Below are positions 9,282 through 19,025 of a stretch of DNA of 31,108 nt, piece after piece. The translations under genes were made by a program, and so were the position numbers. Position 1 is the first letter of the stretch. Each line of letters opens with the position of its first letter. The notes below the pieces were generated by a model that was given only the letters and a program-made list of their open reading frames with translations, did not search any database and had not been told where the DNA came from. This DNA comes from Obelidium mucronatum (lineage: Eukaryota > Chytridiomycota > Chytridiomycetes > Chytridiales > Chytriomycetaceae), in NCBI GenBank assembly GCA_025765595.1, contig JAIVFH010000299.1, forward strand, positions 1 through 31,108, written 5' to 3'.

Positions 9282-10985
9282 CTACAACACGGATCCAAAC
9301 ACTTTGTTGTAACGAGCAATCGAAGGACCATATTCCTCGTACTGTGCTTTCGTGTGACAGTAGCTGTGGAATTCAGCCTTGAAACGAAAAGGAAAAAATG
9401 GGCTTCAATACAAAAAATAGAAATAAAACAAACAAAAAAGACTCAACTGTATCAGCCAACAAACTACCACCAAACCAAACAGCATATCTCTGTCTCTTGT
9501 GTTGCACAACATTCACTTCAATTTCCTTTTGAACAACATTCTGCCCCAACGCCGAATGCGCACTCAATGCCGACATTTCCAAACGAGCCGACGTCAGCTT
9601 TTGGATATCACGTTCCAGACGGCGGTTAAAGTCCTTGAACATTGTGGAACCACCGGAGAGAACAATGTTCTTGTAGAGTCCTCGACGTGTGTCAATGGGA
9701 CAGCTTTGGATGACTTGGTCGACTACTTCGGGCAGTGGGGTCAAGAAGTCGGAGCTGGCGATTTCTGGGTTGAAGAAGATTTCGGGGCCGAGGAAGCGTT
9801 CGAAGCCAACGTCCACGGTGTATGGCTGTTGTATGCGTGAATGAGTATTGATGGGTGATCCCTACACCGCCGAAGGTACACCGCCGAAGACGGTTTGATG
9901 AAAAGAATAAAAAGGAAAACACCGCCTTCGGCGATATAGCTCCCGCCTTCGGCGGTGAAGCCACCGCCTTCGGCGGACACACAATTTCACACAATTTCAC
10001 CCACCTTCTTTGTAACCTGATGCAAAAACTCGCACTTTTTAAACCACTTTAAAGGCTCAGCATCATACTTTGCAAACTCCTTATCAATTCTAGGACAGAC
10101 ATAAGAATACATTTCCTTGATTCTCTTTGCAACTTCCATAGATTCTTCAGGAGGAATACTATTTTCGCGTTCACGCAAGAGTTGTTGAACAAAGTAAGTG
10201 ATATCGCGACCAGCGATGGGAATGTGTTTGATGGAGGAACCAATAACGTAGCCTTCAGCCTGAAAGGTTTTTGAGTGAATTGTGAGGGGACAGGATCCAA
10301 AAAAACGCTGCATTCATAATAATAATAATAATAATAATAATATAGAAGAAAAAAGTACGCACGACGGGGATAACGTGGGTAACACCGTCTCCAGAGTCAA
10401 TGACTGTTCCCGTGAGAGTTTGTTCTCGTTTGCTTGTCCATGACGCGGCGAGGGCAAGCACGGCCTGCACACCAATGTAGAGACCCTTGATACCAAACGA
10501 TTCGAAAAAGATTTCGGCCGTATACTCTCTGTTTTCGGGGGCATTGAGGGGGGGTTCAGTCTATTAGAAGTCGAAGAGTTAGTTGGAGACACTCTAAACC
10601 ACTTCACAGAAAGAAAAAAACAAACCAGCAGGAAGTAGTGGTCCTCGGGCTCGCAGCGCAGATACTGGTAGATGCATGCCTGGTGGAACTTCTCCATGTG
10701 GTCCCAGTTGTCGACCTGGCCGTGTCTGATTGGGTAGTTGTTTGCGTACGAGTGCGCGTTCGCGACGGCCTCGTCGCCAATGAAGAAGTCGAGGTCGTCG
10801 ATGCCGCGCTTCGACGCCACGTTGCCCGCCGCCTGCTTCGACGCGCCGCCGCTGTTTGCGCCCTGCGCTGCGCCCTCGCGCGTGGCGATCACCGACGGGA
10901 TGATGAACTGCGGGTCGTTGTTGCCTGCGTAGCCCATCTTCGTGTACCCCGTGCCGTTGTCGATCACGACTGTCTTGGTGTTCAT
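9282..10985 (-). CDS. ARP3: Actin-related protein 3 (Arp2/3 complex)
   Basis: Arp3 pairs with Arp2 to nucleate branched actin filaments for endocytosis and amoeboid movement. Five exons (10985-10626, 10560-10363, 10259-10005, 9825-9448, 9377-9282) join in phase 0 throughout, giving 428 residues, the normal family length. Diagnostic blocks are [17 protein letters not shown] (first nucleotide loop), [73 protein letters not shown] and a C-terminus ending YNKVFGSVL. Exon 1 is GC-rich with C/G-ending codons, unlike exons 2-5. Intron 2 holds an AAT microsatellite, intron 3 (10004-9826) a palindrome array, and intron 4 starts GTTGAGT. Only 64 bp separate its ATG from the stop of the Gdown1-like gene upstream on the same strand, so its promoter is short or lies within that gene's 3' end. 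Confidence 0.97.
9864..9976. repeat. Array of GC-rich palindromes in ARP3 intron 3
   Basis: Three plus-strand copies of CCGCCTTCGGCGG or a near match (9922-9933 with the last G missing, 9943-9955, 9964-9976) and two partial copies of its reverse complement (ACACCGCCGAAG at 9864-9875 and 9878-9889) sit in an AT-rich 179-nt intron. Each full copy is a perfect 5-bp stem with a 3-nt loop, and could form a hairpin in the pre-mRNA. The two partial copies are direct repeats with a 14-bp period. Confidence 0.85.
10316..10342. repeat. (AAT)n microsatellite in ARP3 intron 2
   Basis: About nine trinucleotide units close to the 3' half of intron 2 (10362-10260). Simple slippage repeat; no coding effect expected. 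Confidence 0.95.
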
Positions 10986-11049
10986 GTTGGGTGTGTTTGT
11001 TTCTTTGATTTCTTTTATTTCCTTCCGTTAAATGAATTCTACTCACTGA

Positions 11050-12110
11050 TCAGTCTTCCCACTCGCTGTTCTCACTGTCATTCTCGCTGTCGTCAGAGTC
11101 TGAGTCCGTCGGCAGCGGTCCCACGGCAGAACGGTACCTAGCAACGCCGGCGGCGTGAAAAAAAGTGAATGAGTGAGCTGGATAGGTACAAGCAACAGCA
11201 GTGGGTGCGACCCATGAATAAAAAAAAAGATGATCCTTACTTTGTCTTGTCAAATGTCACGTCGCTAACGGGCTTTTTCGCCGTGACTCCAGCAGACGCC
11301 AATAATCTCGCTTGAAGGAGTCGCGCGTCTTCGATTGCTTTATCCCCCAGACTTACTGATTCTTCAAATGATAGTGTTTTTACTTGGATTACTTTGTGAT
11401 TTGGACTCTTAGGATAGCAATGATGTGAGTATTTCCAATTTTCTCAAGAATATGGACACACCAGTTCCGTTGAAATTGTCCTGCCATTTGCCAACGTCTT
11501 TTTTCTTGGTGTTATAATTGTATTTTTGCCGTTGGGATCTTTTGGACCATCGCCGTTTAGTTGAATTCCTTCCACCATTCTTTCCAAAGCGCCAATGTCA
11601 TCTGAGTCCGCATTCTGCATAACTTGATCTCCATCACTATTTGCTTGGTTCTTATTGGTATTGTCTGTGCTTTGGGGATCGTTTGCTTCATGTGGTTCTT
11701 GTGCTGTATCCCCAGAAGCGGCTGCCGCTGCACTTTCTTCCAGTTTCTTCAATCGTGATTCAATGCGAAGATTTATATCAAGAAGCTTCTGTCCTTTGTC
11801 AGGCAGCGACGCAACGAAAGCTCTGCTCAGGGTGGGAAGTGGTTCAGCATTAGGCAAAACATCGCACAAGAACCCACTTCTTGCTCAGCATTTCATCGTT
11901 TCGATGCTTCAGTTGTTTCAGAGCTCTGAGATCTGTTGTCGTTTCTATTGCCAGGACATCGGGATGCTTAATGTTGAGTGAGATGGAAGCTTTCTTGGGT
12001 CCGGCACCAGCAGCTCTGTTTGCAAATGAGGTGGGAGCAGATGGAAAGGCGTTCCGGTTTGGCGCGAGGACGTTCGGCATGTGCTTTGGTTGTGGTTGTA
12101 TTGTGTCCAT
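11050..12110 (-). CDS. Gdown1/POLR2M (GRINL1A)-like RNA polymerase II regulator
   Basis: Four exons (12110-11878, 11822-11462, 11407-11241, 11137-11050) give 282 residues with phases 2, 0 and 2 all consistent. Two widely spaced blocks resemble the animal Pol II-associated protein Gdown1 as I remember it. The first (about 61-100) is a helix, LRALKQLKHRNDEMLSKK, then FVASLPDKGQKL; animal Gdown1 has a similar leucine/arginine-rich helix followed by a LPDKGKK motif. The second is LSFEES (210-215) plus a Tyr/Arg segment and an acidic end, SENSEWED; animal proteins have LSIEES and an acidic end with W. The middle is Ser/Ala/Asn-rich and probably disordered. Gdown1 binds Pol II and competes with TFIIF, so a nuclear role is expected. 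Overall identity is low, hence moderate confidence. ATG 12110 is 34 bp from the divergent F-box/LRR start. Confidence 0.6.
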
Positions 12111-12144
12111 TCCTTGATCAAAAATAAAAATAATAGTTTTGTGA
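12111..12144. promoter_or_regulatory. 34-bp divergent start-codon spacer
   Basis: Only 34 AT-rich bases separate the start codons of the Gdown1-like gene (minus) and the F-box/LRR gene (plus). Both transcripts must begin here or inside the other gene's coding region, so regulation is very likely shared. No TATA box is evident. Confidence 0.6.
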
Positions 12145-13071
12145 ATGCATTCGTGTGTTCTGACTGAGCTCCCTGTCGAACTAATCGAGGAGATTCTCTC
12201 GTGGATCAACCCGTCGAATTCCATCCGTCTCGCGCGTCTCTGCTCAAAGTTTGCCGCCATTGTCTCTTCAAGCCACTTTGCCAACCTTAATCTTGCACGC
12301 TTGGGTCTGCTGAAACCAACTGCAACAACAGTCACAACAACAAAAACAACAACTCCATGGATATCAAATCTAAATAGTGCTTGGTTCCATTGGCCGCAAA
12401 ACTACCAAGAAGTCTACTGTCTGCACATCCTTGTGGCCCCAATTAACTTGCACAACAGCACCAACAGCAACAGCAGCATCGACGGCATCAAATGGACAAG
12501 CAAATCGCAACGCGGCACAGTTCCTTCCTGCCTAAACAGAATCACATTCCTGAAGCGTTTAGATCTCTGCTTCAACGAATTGGCAGGCCCTATTCCAGAC
12601 ACTCTCACAGAACTGGTTCACCTCGAAATACTCTACCTGGACCACAACAAGCTGACTGGCACTATTCCTACCAATCTGTTCTCGCGTTGTCCGCGGCTCA
12701 GGTGTGTGCGACTCTGTGATAATGAGTTGGAAGGTGAGATTCCAAGCAATTTGGGAGATGCAATGTGCTTGGAGTATTTCAATGTTTCACGTAATCGATT
12801 GACGGGTCGGATTCCAGAGTCTGTCGGACAGTTGGTTTATTTGGAAGAGTTTGGCGCGTCTTCGAATGGATTGGTTGGCGAGTTGCCACTTGAACTGCTT
12901 GGTTTGGAAGATTTGAAGTGTTTGTACTTGAAGAATAATGAGGGTTTGGATTATGACAGAATTCAATACGTGATTGATAAGGAGGTGCACCTGATTTCGT
13001 TGCATCAGACGGATGTGAAGGCGATTGCTGATTGTTTGCCGGGAAGAGTTGATTTACATGTTAGCCGTTGA
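12145..13071 (+). CDS. F-box and leucine-rich-repeat protein
   Basis: Single-exon gene of 308 residues, ATG 12145. An F-box-like segment begins almost at once (LTELPVELIEEILSWI then ARLCSKFAAIV, about residues 7-45); F-box proteins are the substrate receptors of SCF ubiquitin ligases. A Thr-rich linker (about 58-72) follows. The C-terminal half holds about five leucine-rich repeats of the plant-type spacing, with motifs such as LDLCFNELAGPIP, LYLDHNKLTGTIP, VRLCDNELEGEIP and FNVSRNRLTGRIP. There is no signal peptide or membrane span, so it is presumably cytoplasmic or nuclear. The LxGxIP pattern is common in plant receptors but also in fungal and other eukaryotic LRR proteins. Target unknown. 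Confidence 0.85.
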   Translation: MHSCVLTELPVELIEEILSWINPSNSIRLARLCSKFAAIVSSSHFANLNLARLGLLKPTATTVTTTKTTTPWISNLNSAWFHWPQNYQEVYCLHILVAPINLHNSTNSNSSIDGIKWTSKSQRGTVPSCLNRITFLKRLDLCFNELAGPIPDTLTELVHLEILYLDHNKLTGTIPTNLFSRCPRLRCVRLCDNELEGEIPSNLGDAMCLEYFNVSRNRLTGRIPESVGQLVYLEEFGASSNGLVGELPLELLGLEDLKCLYLKNNEGLDYDRIQYVIDKEVHLISLHQTDVKAIADCLPGRVDLHVSR

Positions 13072-13218
13072 TGTATCTGTTGATATAAAGTACCCCGATT
13101 TTAGTTGGTTAAAATAAACTTGCGTTCTCTTGGCATTCTCTGGTGTACTGTGGGTGTGGGTAGATTTAGAAGCAAACTTGGTTTTGGCCAATTTTTAGAC
13201 CTCCCTTTTCAAATCCAA

Positions 13219-14354
13219 ATGAAGGTGTGTTGGCACTTGACAACCCACCACCTCCTTCCACAGCCATCGGCATCAATTCAAACCGTCGACAACATTGTCT
13301 GAGAGATCGAAACAAAGAGATTCGGATGCTGGAGTTGTCTTGAGAGTGTCGGATGCGGTGGGGATGGGAGGAGGAGGAGAGGACATGCATCTCGCTGGCG
13401 AATAACTCAAACAACTGAACTACTCGGGAGGAACGACAGTGTCCTGGATGCGTAATTTGAATTCGATATCGACATTGTGTGAACGAAAGCGACTCAGCTC
13501 GATCTTTGTGTCAATCTGTTGTCCCCTGTTCAAGAATCCAAACCAACGAAACTAACGCAACCTTCCGTTTAGTTGAACATCGCCAACCCATCTTTGGGTA
13601 CCCAAAAGATGATCGAGATTGATGACGAGCGTAAGACGTACGTAGTTGATGCCCTTCGTTTTTGTCTGTTCCCCAGTTAACATTTTGTCGACACAGTCGT
13701 ATCTTCTACGACAAGCGCATGTCCCAGGAAGTCAAGGCTGACGGTCTCGGAGACGAGTTCAAGGGATACGTCTTCAAGATCACTGGAGGAAACGACAAGC
13801 AGGGTTTCCCAATGAAGCAGGGTGTTCTCCGTCCAGGCCGTGCTTCCCTCCTCCTCTCCAAGGGCCACTCTTGCTACCGTGCCCGCCGCACTGGTGAGCG
13901 TAAGAGAAAGACTGTCCGTGGATGCATTGTCGCCTCCGACATTGCCGCCCTCTCCCTTGTGCTCGTTAAGCAGGGAGACAGCGAAATCCCAGGCCTCACT
14001 GATGTCTCCAACCCAAAGCGTTTGGGACCAAAGCGTGCCAGCAAGATCAGAAAGCTCTTTTCTCTCTCCAAGGAAGACGATGTCCGCAAGTACGTTATCC
14101 GTCGTGAAATCACCCCAAAGAAGGAAGGAAAGAAGCCATTCAGCAAGGCACCAAAGATCCAACGTCTTGTTACTCCACTTACCCTCCAGCGTAGACGTGC
14201 TCGCTTCGCCTTGAAGAAGAAGGCTCAGGAAACTGCTCGTGAGCAGGCTGCTGACTACGCCAAGCTGTTGGCTCAAAGAGTCAAGGACAGAAAGGAGAAG
14301 AGATCCGAGACCCGTAAGCGTCTCTCCAGTCTCCGTAAGAGTGCCACTGCTTAA
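13219..14354 (+). CDS. RPS6: 40S ribosomal protein eS6
   Basis: Small-subunit ribosomal protein and classic target of S6-type kinases. Three exons: 13219-13224, which is only ATG AAG, then 13573-13637 and 13697-14354, for 242 residues. Joined, the start reads [20 protein letters not shown], the normal eS6 N-terminus. Further conserved blocks are [35 protein letters not shown] and [15 protein letters not shown]. The C-terminal [12 protein letters not shown] keeps the basic/Ser site phosphorylated in animals and yeast. The first intron is 348 nt (GTGTGT..TTTAG), far longer than others here, as is common for fungal ribosomal protein genes. A pyrimidine-rich run (CCTCCCTTTTC) lies just before the ATG and may be a TOP-like initiator. 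I saw no C/D-box snoRNA in the introns. Codon use is biased as for a highly expressed gene. Confidence 0.96.
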
Positions 14355-14661
14355 GTTCTTGTTCCTTGCGCTTGAGTTGGGGGTTTTTTTCGTTCGGTGT
14401 GTTGAAGGGGTTTTATGTTGGACTAGTAAGTCCAAGCCGGTATACATTGATGTAATACAACCAATATTTGAAAAATGTTTTATTTTTGTGCCCTTTTTTT
14501 GTGAGTCAGACTTGTTACCTCAACAACAGATTTGAGCAAAGTGAGAATTATCGAGGCTTGCTGAGTCGGATTATCTAATGTCGCAGTTCATGATTTAAAA
14601 TTGTAACTTCAGCCAAAGAACTTTTATTAAAAACATAGCCAAACACTTGTTAAGCATAGAA
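14355..14661. other. Convergent 3' intergenic region
   Basis: Lies between the stop codons of RPS6 (plus) and the GH114 gene (minus). AT-rich with T-runs; presumably two 3' UTRs. No gene or repeat seen. Confidence 0.6.
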
Positions 14662-16124
14662 TTATTCAGGAAAACCGGCGGCCTTGCACACCTTACGGAT
14701 GGCTTCGGTAGCCTTAAGACCAAGATTAACTCTTGTGGTACCTTCGGTGATATTAAGAGATCGATCCACGCAATTTGTCTTTAAGCCATCAAAGAATTCT
14801 GCACAAAGAGCTTTGACATCACCAGAAACTGTTGGAATACTTGCCCAACAAGTTCTGGTCGACAATGTCGTGGTTTTGGCGATGGCCACCAACTCAGCAA
14901 CAGCATCAGAATTGCTAGAAGGACGGGGCACATTCTTGATGTTAAGATTGGTGCAATAATCGACAGCAAAGTGCGACTGGTTTTGTTTTTTTGAGATAAT
15001 GTTGTCGGAATGAAGGGGGAAACTTACAACTGAAGCGGCGTTTGCGGAACACTTTTTCACAACACCTTGCGCTTCATCACCCTTAATATACTTGCAAAGC
15101 GAAGCAACATCACCCAAGGTCACCTGCTTTGGAATGAATTCACCCCAGCGTGGGAACTTGCTGGCTAGACATTCTTGATCTTGTTTTGACAAGATGGAAT
15201 ACTCGCTGAGGAGGTTGTGGTTGCACTGAATGACCTCGTCAGTCAAATCGCAGGTTTTGATGATACCACTGAAGCCGTGACTGTTCATGGTCGCACAGGC
15301 ATCATTCACCGAACCAGTGATTTTGACACATCCGCCAGTTTCACCAGCATCCAAATAGTCTGTGGCAAAAACAGGTTTACCCGCATGGATAAACATGTCG
15401 TATTGTTCACAGTTTCCACGGGCGGCGCATTCTTCAACCATTGCAAAGTCAAACAACTCGGTCAAGTAAGGTTGTTTAACGTAGTAACGACCGCCATTCT
15501 TGCTTGCGACTTTCATGCCAAGCTTGTGGATCTGGTTTGAGAACCATTCCATGTAGGAAATGCTGTCTTCGTCGGAAAGGGGAGGTTGAAAGCCATCGCC
15601 TCCCTTGTAGTCCAAAGCCATGTTGTCGGGTTCGATTGCGTCGCAACCGGCGTCCTTCATGCCTTTGAATCTGTCTTTCATAATGTTGCGAACATTCTTG
15701 CTACGAATGTTGACATAGACTTCGTCTGGCCATCCAGGGTACGGACCGCCCAAGTCACTGGGCTGGAAGCGGGGTTCATCTTCTCGACTACCCAGCTCCA
15801 AAGAGCCAACTGCAGAAGAGTGCAAAGGTCTAGTACGTGATGGGGGGTCTTTTTATCAAATATATTGGCAAATCACGGACTCAACTGTTGACGTAACAGA
15901 TCACCTTTCTGTTCGGGTGATCCGCTTTGACGGCTTGAACTCCAGCAGCCCCGGTGGACGCAACGTCAATCGCATACACCATGGCGGGCACCGTAGCATT
16001 AGGGTACTCGCCACTCAAGTTCCACTGTTTTATGTTGTTACACAGTTAGACATGATGACAAACGATTGACACATACACGTAGTCCCACCTGCCATGATGC
16101 ACCAACTTGTACGCCCCAGGTCAT
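14662..16124 (-). CDS. GH114-type glycoside hydrolase with extra cysteine-rich C-terminal region
   Basis: Family 114 enzymes (endo-alpha-1,4-polygalactosaminidase type) cut galactosamine-containing polysaccharides such as fungal galactosaminogalactan. Exons 16124-16089, 16024-15886, 15809-15028 and 14976-14662 splice in frame to 423 residues. Typical blocks are WQWNLSG, AIDVASTGAAGVQAV, NRKVICYVNIGSLELGSRE, GWPDEVYVNI, and the catalytic region GCDAIEPDNMALD with Glu118. DFAMVEECAARGNCEQYD and KPVFATDYLD follow. The last ~170 residues, with several Cys, lie beyond the usual domain and I do not recognise them. ATG 16124 gives no signal peptide, although the family is secreted; the ATG is preceded by CTAACCACAG, which looks like an intron end, so an upstream signal-peptide exon is probably missing from this model. 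The second intron starts GTTGAGT. Confidence 0.82.
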
Positions 16125-17273
16125 TTTCTGTGGTTAGGAGGCTGGTTAGGAGGTTCTTTTTTTTTTTTTTTGGCAGAATTTTTGTTGTATGGAGAAAAAA
16201 CAATTTTTTCGGATCTTCATTTTCTTGGCCACGAGAATTTTAATTTTATGGTTAAGCCAGACATGCTTGATCTGTGCGAGAGCACTTATCCTCAAGAGGA
16301 TTCGAAAGCGTGGGCTAAAGATGGCTTGTGAACCAAAAAACAAAGTGGCCAAGTGTTCCAAGGCTTGTCAACCGCCAAGGATCCATGTTCTGTTTGGATA
16401 AAGCCCACCTCGTGGCCATCAATTTGACATGGCATATCTGTAGATCTGACGGATATAGCACCATGAACAGCTTCGAATATTCATCATTCGAGCAGATAAT
16501 ACATCTACCTTTGACACCAATGGTTGGACACAAGCGATTTCACACTTTATTCAACTCTTGCCATAAGCAAATGAAGCAGCTTGTCCAGCAAACTCTTTGC
16601 CATGAACCTCGTTTGCAAAGTCGATTCTCACAGGTTGATTTGGAGTGGAAAATCGTTACACGCCTTGAGAAAACACCACACAGGCCATTTTGTATCACTA
16701 GCACATTTTCCTTCCGTAATGCAAGTACTTAAACATATGGAGTTTTATTATCAATTCTTGAAGTTAGCAGTATATGTTCCCGTGTTTTTGACTATGCAAT
16801 GTATTGCAACCATTTTGTGAAAGAAAAAGATTGCTTGATACTAGAAGAAGAAAAAAAAAGCAGATATGTGCTGGTAAGAATTACAATGAGAGTTGGATTA
16901 TTAGTCTTCTTACGCGTTGAGTTTGTCTAGGAATAGCGGCGGAGCTACTGATGGAGTTTGATGACACGTTGAGTGGGAAATATTATATGATGGACGGCAC
17001 TGTTTTCAAGGTTTAGGAAGCAATCAAAAGCTGTCTCCAGTTTTGATTGAACTCGTTCTGGTATTTATGTTGGGTTTCAGATAACATCTTGAATCCAAAC
17101 TGCAGTGTCAATGGAATATTACCGAAAATTCAACTAGACCGACGTTACAAATCGGAAGATCACAAAAAACAATAATAGGGCAACTAGGGATTCGAAATAC
17201 CCAAAATAATCAAATATGACTATCTCTGTCCGACAAAGTTTCTAACAAAATTGGAGGAAAAAAAAGATATGCC
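16125..17273. other. 1.1-kb stretch without a confident gene
   Basis: Should contain the missing 5' exon of GH114. Two coding-looking scraps are present. On the plus strand, a piece ending QICAG at a GTAAGA donor (after 16873) could splice over 62 nt to 16936 to read IAAELLMEFDDTLSGKYYM then MDGTVFK. On the minus strand about 16626-16551 reads RIDFANEVHGKEFAGQAAS and ends in TGA. Neither can be extended to a full gene. Confidence 0.4.
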
Positions 17274-17642
17274 ATGCAGGCAATACAAGCCTCGAGTGAT
17301 AACGCTACAGGAAGTGGAACCGAACTTGAAATACAAATCAATGTCGCCGAACTTGGAAGTTTAAGCGAGGATACAACAACCACCGGCACCACCGCCGCCA
17401 CCAATCCACCCGCCAAGAAAGTGTATCGGCGTGAAAACACTTACCATCGAAAGCAACAAAATAGGATCGCTTCTCAAGCTTTGCGACAAAGGCGGCAGCA
17501 GCGGCTTGTTGATTTAGAAACCCAGTTACAACAACTCACTACCATGCAGGGTGGCGGGAATCTCGAAAACGAATCTTTGAAGCAAAGGATTCTGCAGCTT
17601 CAAGTAGAGAATATGAATTTTCGACAGTTGTTGGGGCTCTAA
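17274..17642 (+). CDS. Small bZIP transcription factor
   Basis: Single-exon ORF, ATG 17274, 122 residues. After a Thr/Ser-rich N-terminus a basic region spans about residues 48-79. It keeps the N-x7-R signature: Asn63 and Arg71 in NRIASQALRQRRQQR, which contacts DNA. A leucine zipper follows (LVDLETQLQQL), is interrupted by MQGGG, and resumes as LKQRILQLQVENMNFRQLL. The basic region resembles fungal AP-1/PAP1-like factors (NR-A-Q-x-x-R-x-R), although the usual first Ala is Ile here. At 122 residues it is little more than a DNA-binding and dimerisation unit, so it may act as a partner or competitor of larger bZIPs; that is inference. Confidence 0.8.
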   Translation: MQAIQASSDNATGSGTELEIQINVAELGSLSEDTTTTGTTAATNPPAKKVYRRENTYHRKQQNRIASQALRQRRQQRLVDLETQLQQLTTMQGGGNLENESLKQRILQLQVENMNFRQLLGL

Positions 17643-18875
17643 CGAGTATCATGCACCCTTACGTAATTGGACAAGATATTTTGCAACAGCACAGTATCCA
17701 CGTCGGTTAATCACGGGAATTAAAGCAGATTATTACACACATATTTAAATGAATAAAAACGTGCATCAAGGCGAACCAAGTATTTGTATCATCTCCAAGC
17801 CCGTTAGAAAAACCTAACGTTTAACATTTACAAAATCGAGGTTTCTATTCGAAAAAAAGAAAAAAAGACAAGCAAAACGACTACTGACAGAAATAACACA
17901 CGTCTCTTTTTCAACGAATTTTTGGACACGAAACTTCAACCTGGAAGATCGGAGAAGACGCAGCAACAGTGTATCCATCACTCAACAAGTAATAAACCTG
18001 ATATTTCCACGCACTTGCCGGAGAATTTAAGCTAATTGTGTTTTGATTCTTGGAACTAGCAGTATTCACGTATGCCCATGCCACGTAACTAGAAGGACAT
18101 TGCGTTGCGGAACACGTGCCAACGGGATACACTCCCAACCAGTCCTTGGGCCCTGCCCCGGATCCTGTAACCTTCCAAGTTGCATTGAAAGAGCCGCCTG
18201 TAGTAATACATTTGTTTTCGACCGTGACTGCAAACGTTGGTAAGATCGTTGGAGAAGGGGAGACGGTGGTTACAGCAGTTGTAGTTGTTGTTGAATCGCA
18301 AGATGCTGCAACCTTGAAAGTCTGAGACTTTGCAGCAATATTTCTTCCATCGTCTGGGTAATAGTAGCCAATATAGGCTCCCGGAGCAGTTGGGACTGGC
18401 ATGTTCAAGTACCCGTTTGTGGAACCTGCAGTGGATTTGACGTAGCCCCACATGGTTGATGTTGCCTTACAGGTGCTTTCTGTGCATGAATTCACACTAA
18501 TGTAGTCCTGTAAAATATTTCAAGTCATGAGATTGAAGGCGGTATTTCGCTTGTGTATTTTTTTACCTTCAAGCCATTTCCAGCAGATGTGACCCAAGCA
18601 AAGCTAAGCATTGACCCCACAGGAAGACATGGAGAATTATTAACAAGATTCAAAGAATACTGAGATGGAGCAGGAGAAGTGGTGGGGCCGGGAGTAGCTG
18701 TCGACGTTGTAGTTGCCACTCCACATGAGGAGGAAATTGTGAAAATTGCAGACGAGTTTGCAATTGTGTATCTGTTGTTTAGTAAGTAATACACTTGGTA
18801 CTTTCCGGCCGTCGTTGGAGCTGGAATGCTGACAGATCCTTGAAACTTGGACGTTGTGGTGTTTACATACTTATA

Positions 18876-18910
18876 TTGTGCGTTTTATCCCAATTTGGAT
18901 TTCTCCGGTC
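18876..18910 (+). repeat. Left terminal inverted repeat
   Basis: 35-bp end of the inserted element, beginning TTGTGCG. It pairs with 19515-19481 read on the other strand; mismatches fall only in the outer 19 bp. Confidence 0.88.
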
Positions 18911-19025
18911 GAAAAAAAATCTTTATTTCCTCCGCCGGCACAGGAAACATCACAAAGAGACCTTCCCAGCACGGTTCTGCAGTGTCATACTTCTCTAAAC
19001 AACTCTAACTACAATCTCCACATGC

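Noticed and set aside
13225..13572. snoRNA in the long RPS6 first intron
   Set aside because: No RTGATGA C-box with matching D-box and terminal stem, and no clear H/ACA hairpin pair.
13677..14447. 256-codon minus-strand ORF opposite RPS6
   Set aside because: Antisense of a highly biased ribosomal protein gene; Ser/Leu-rich and without domain features.
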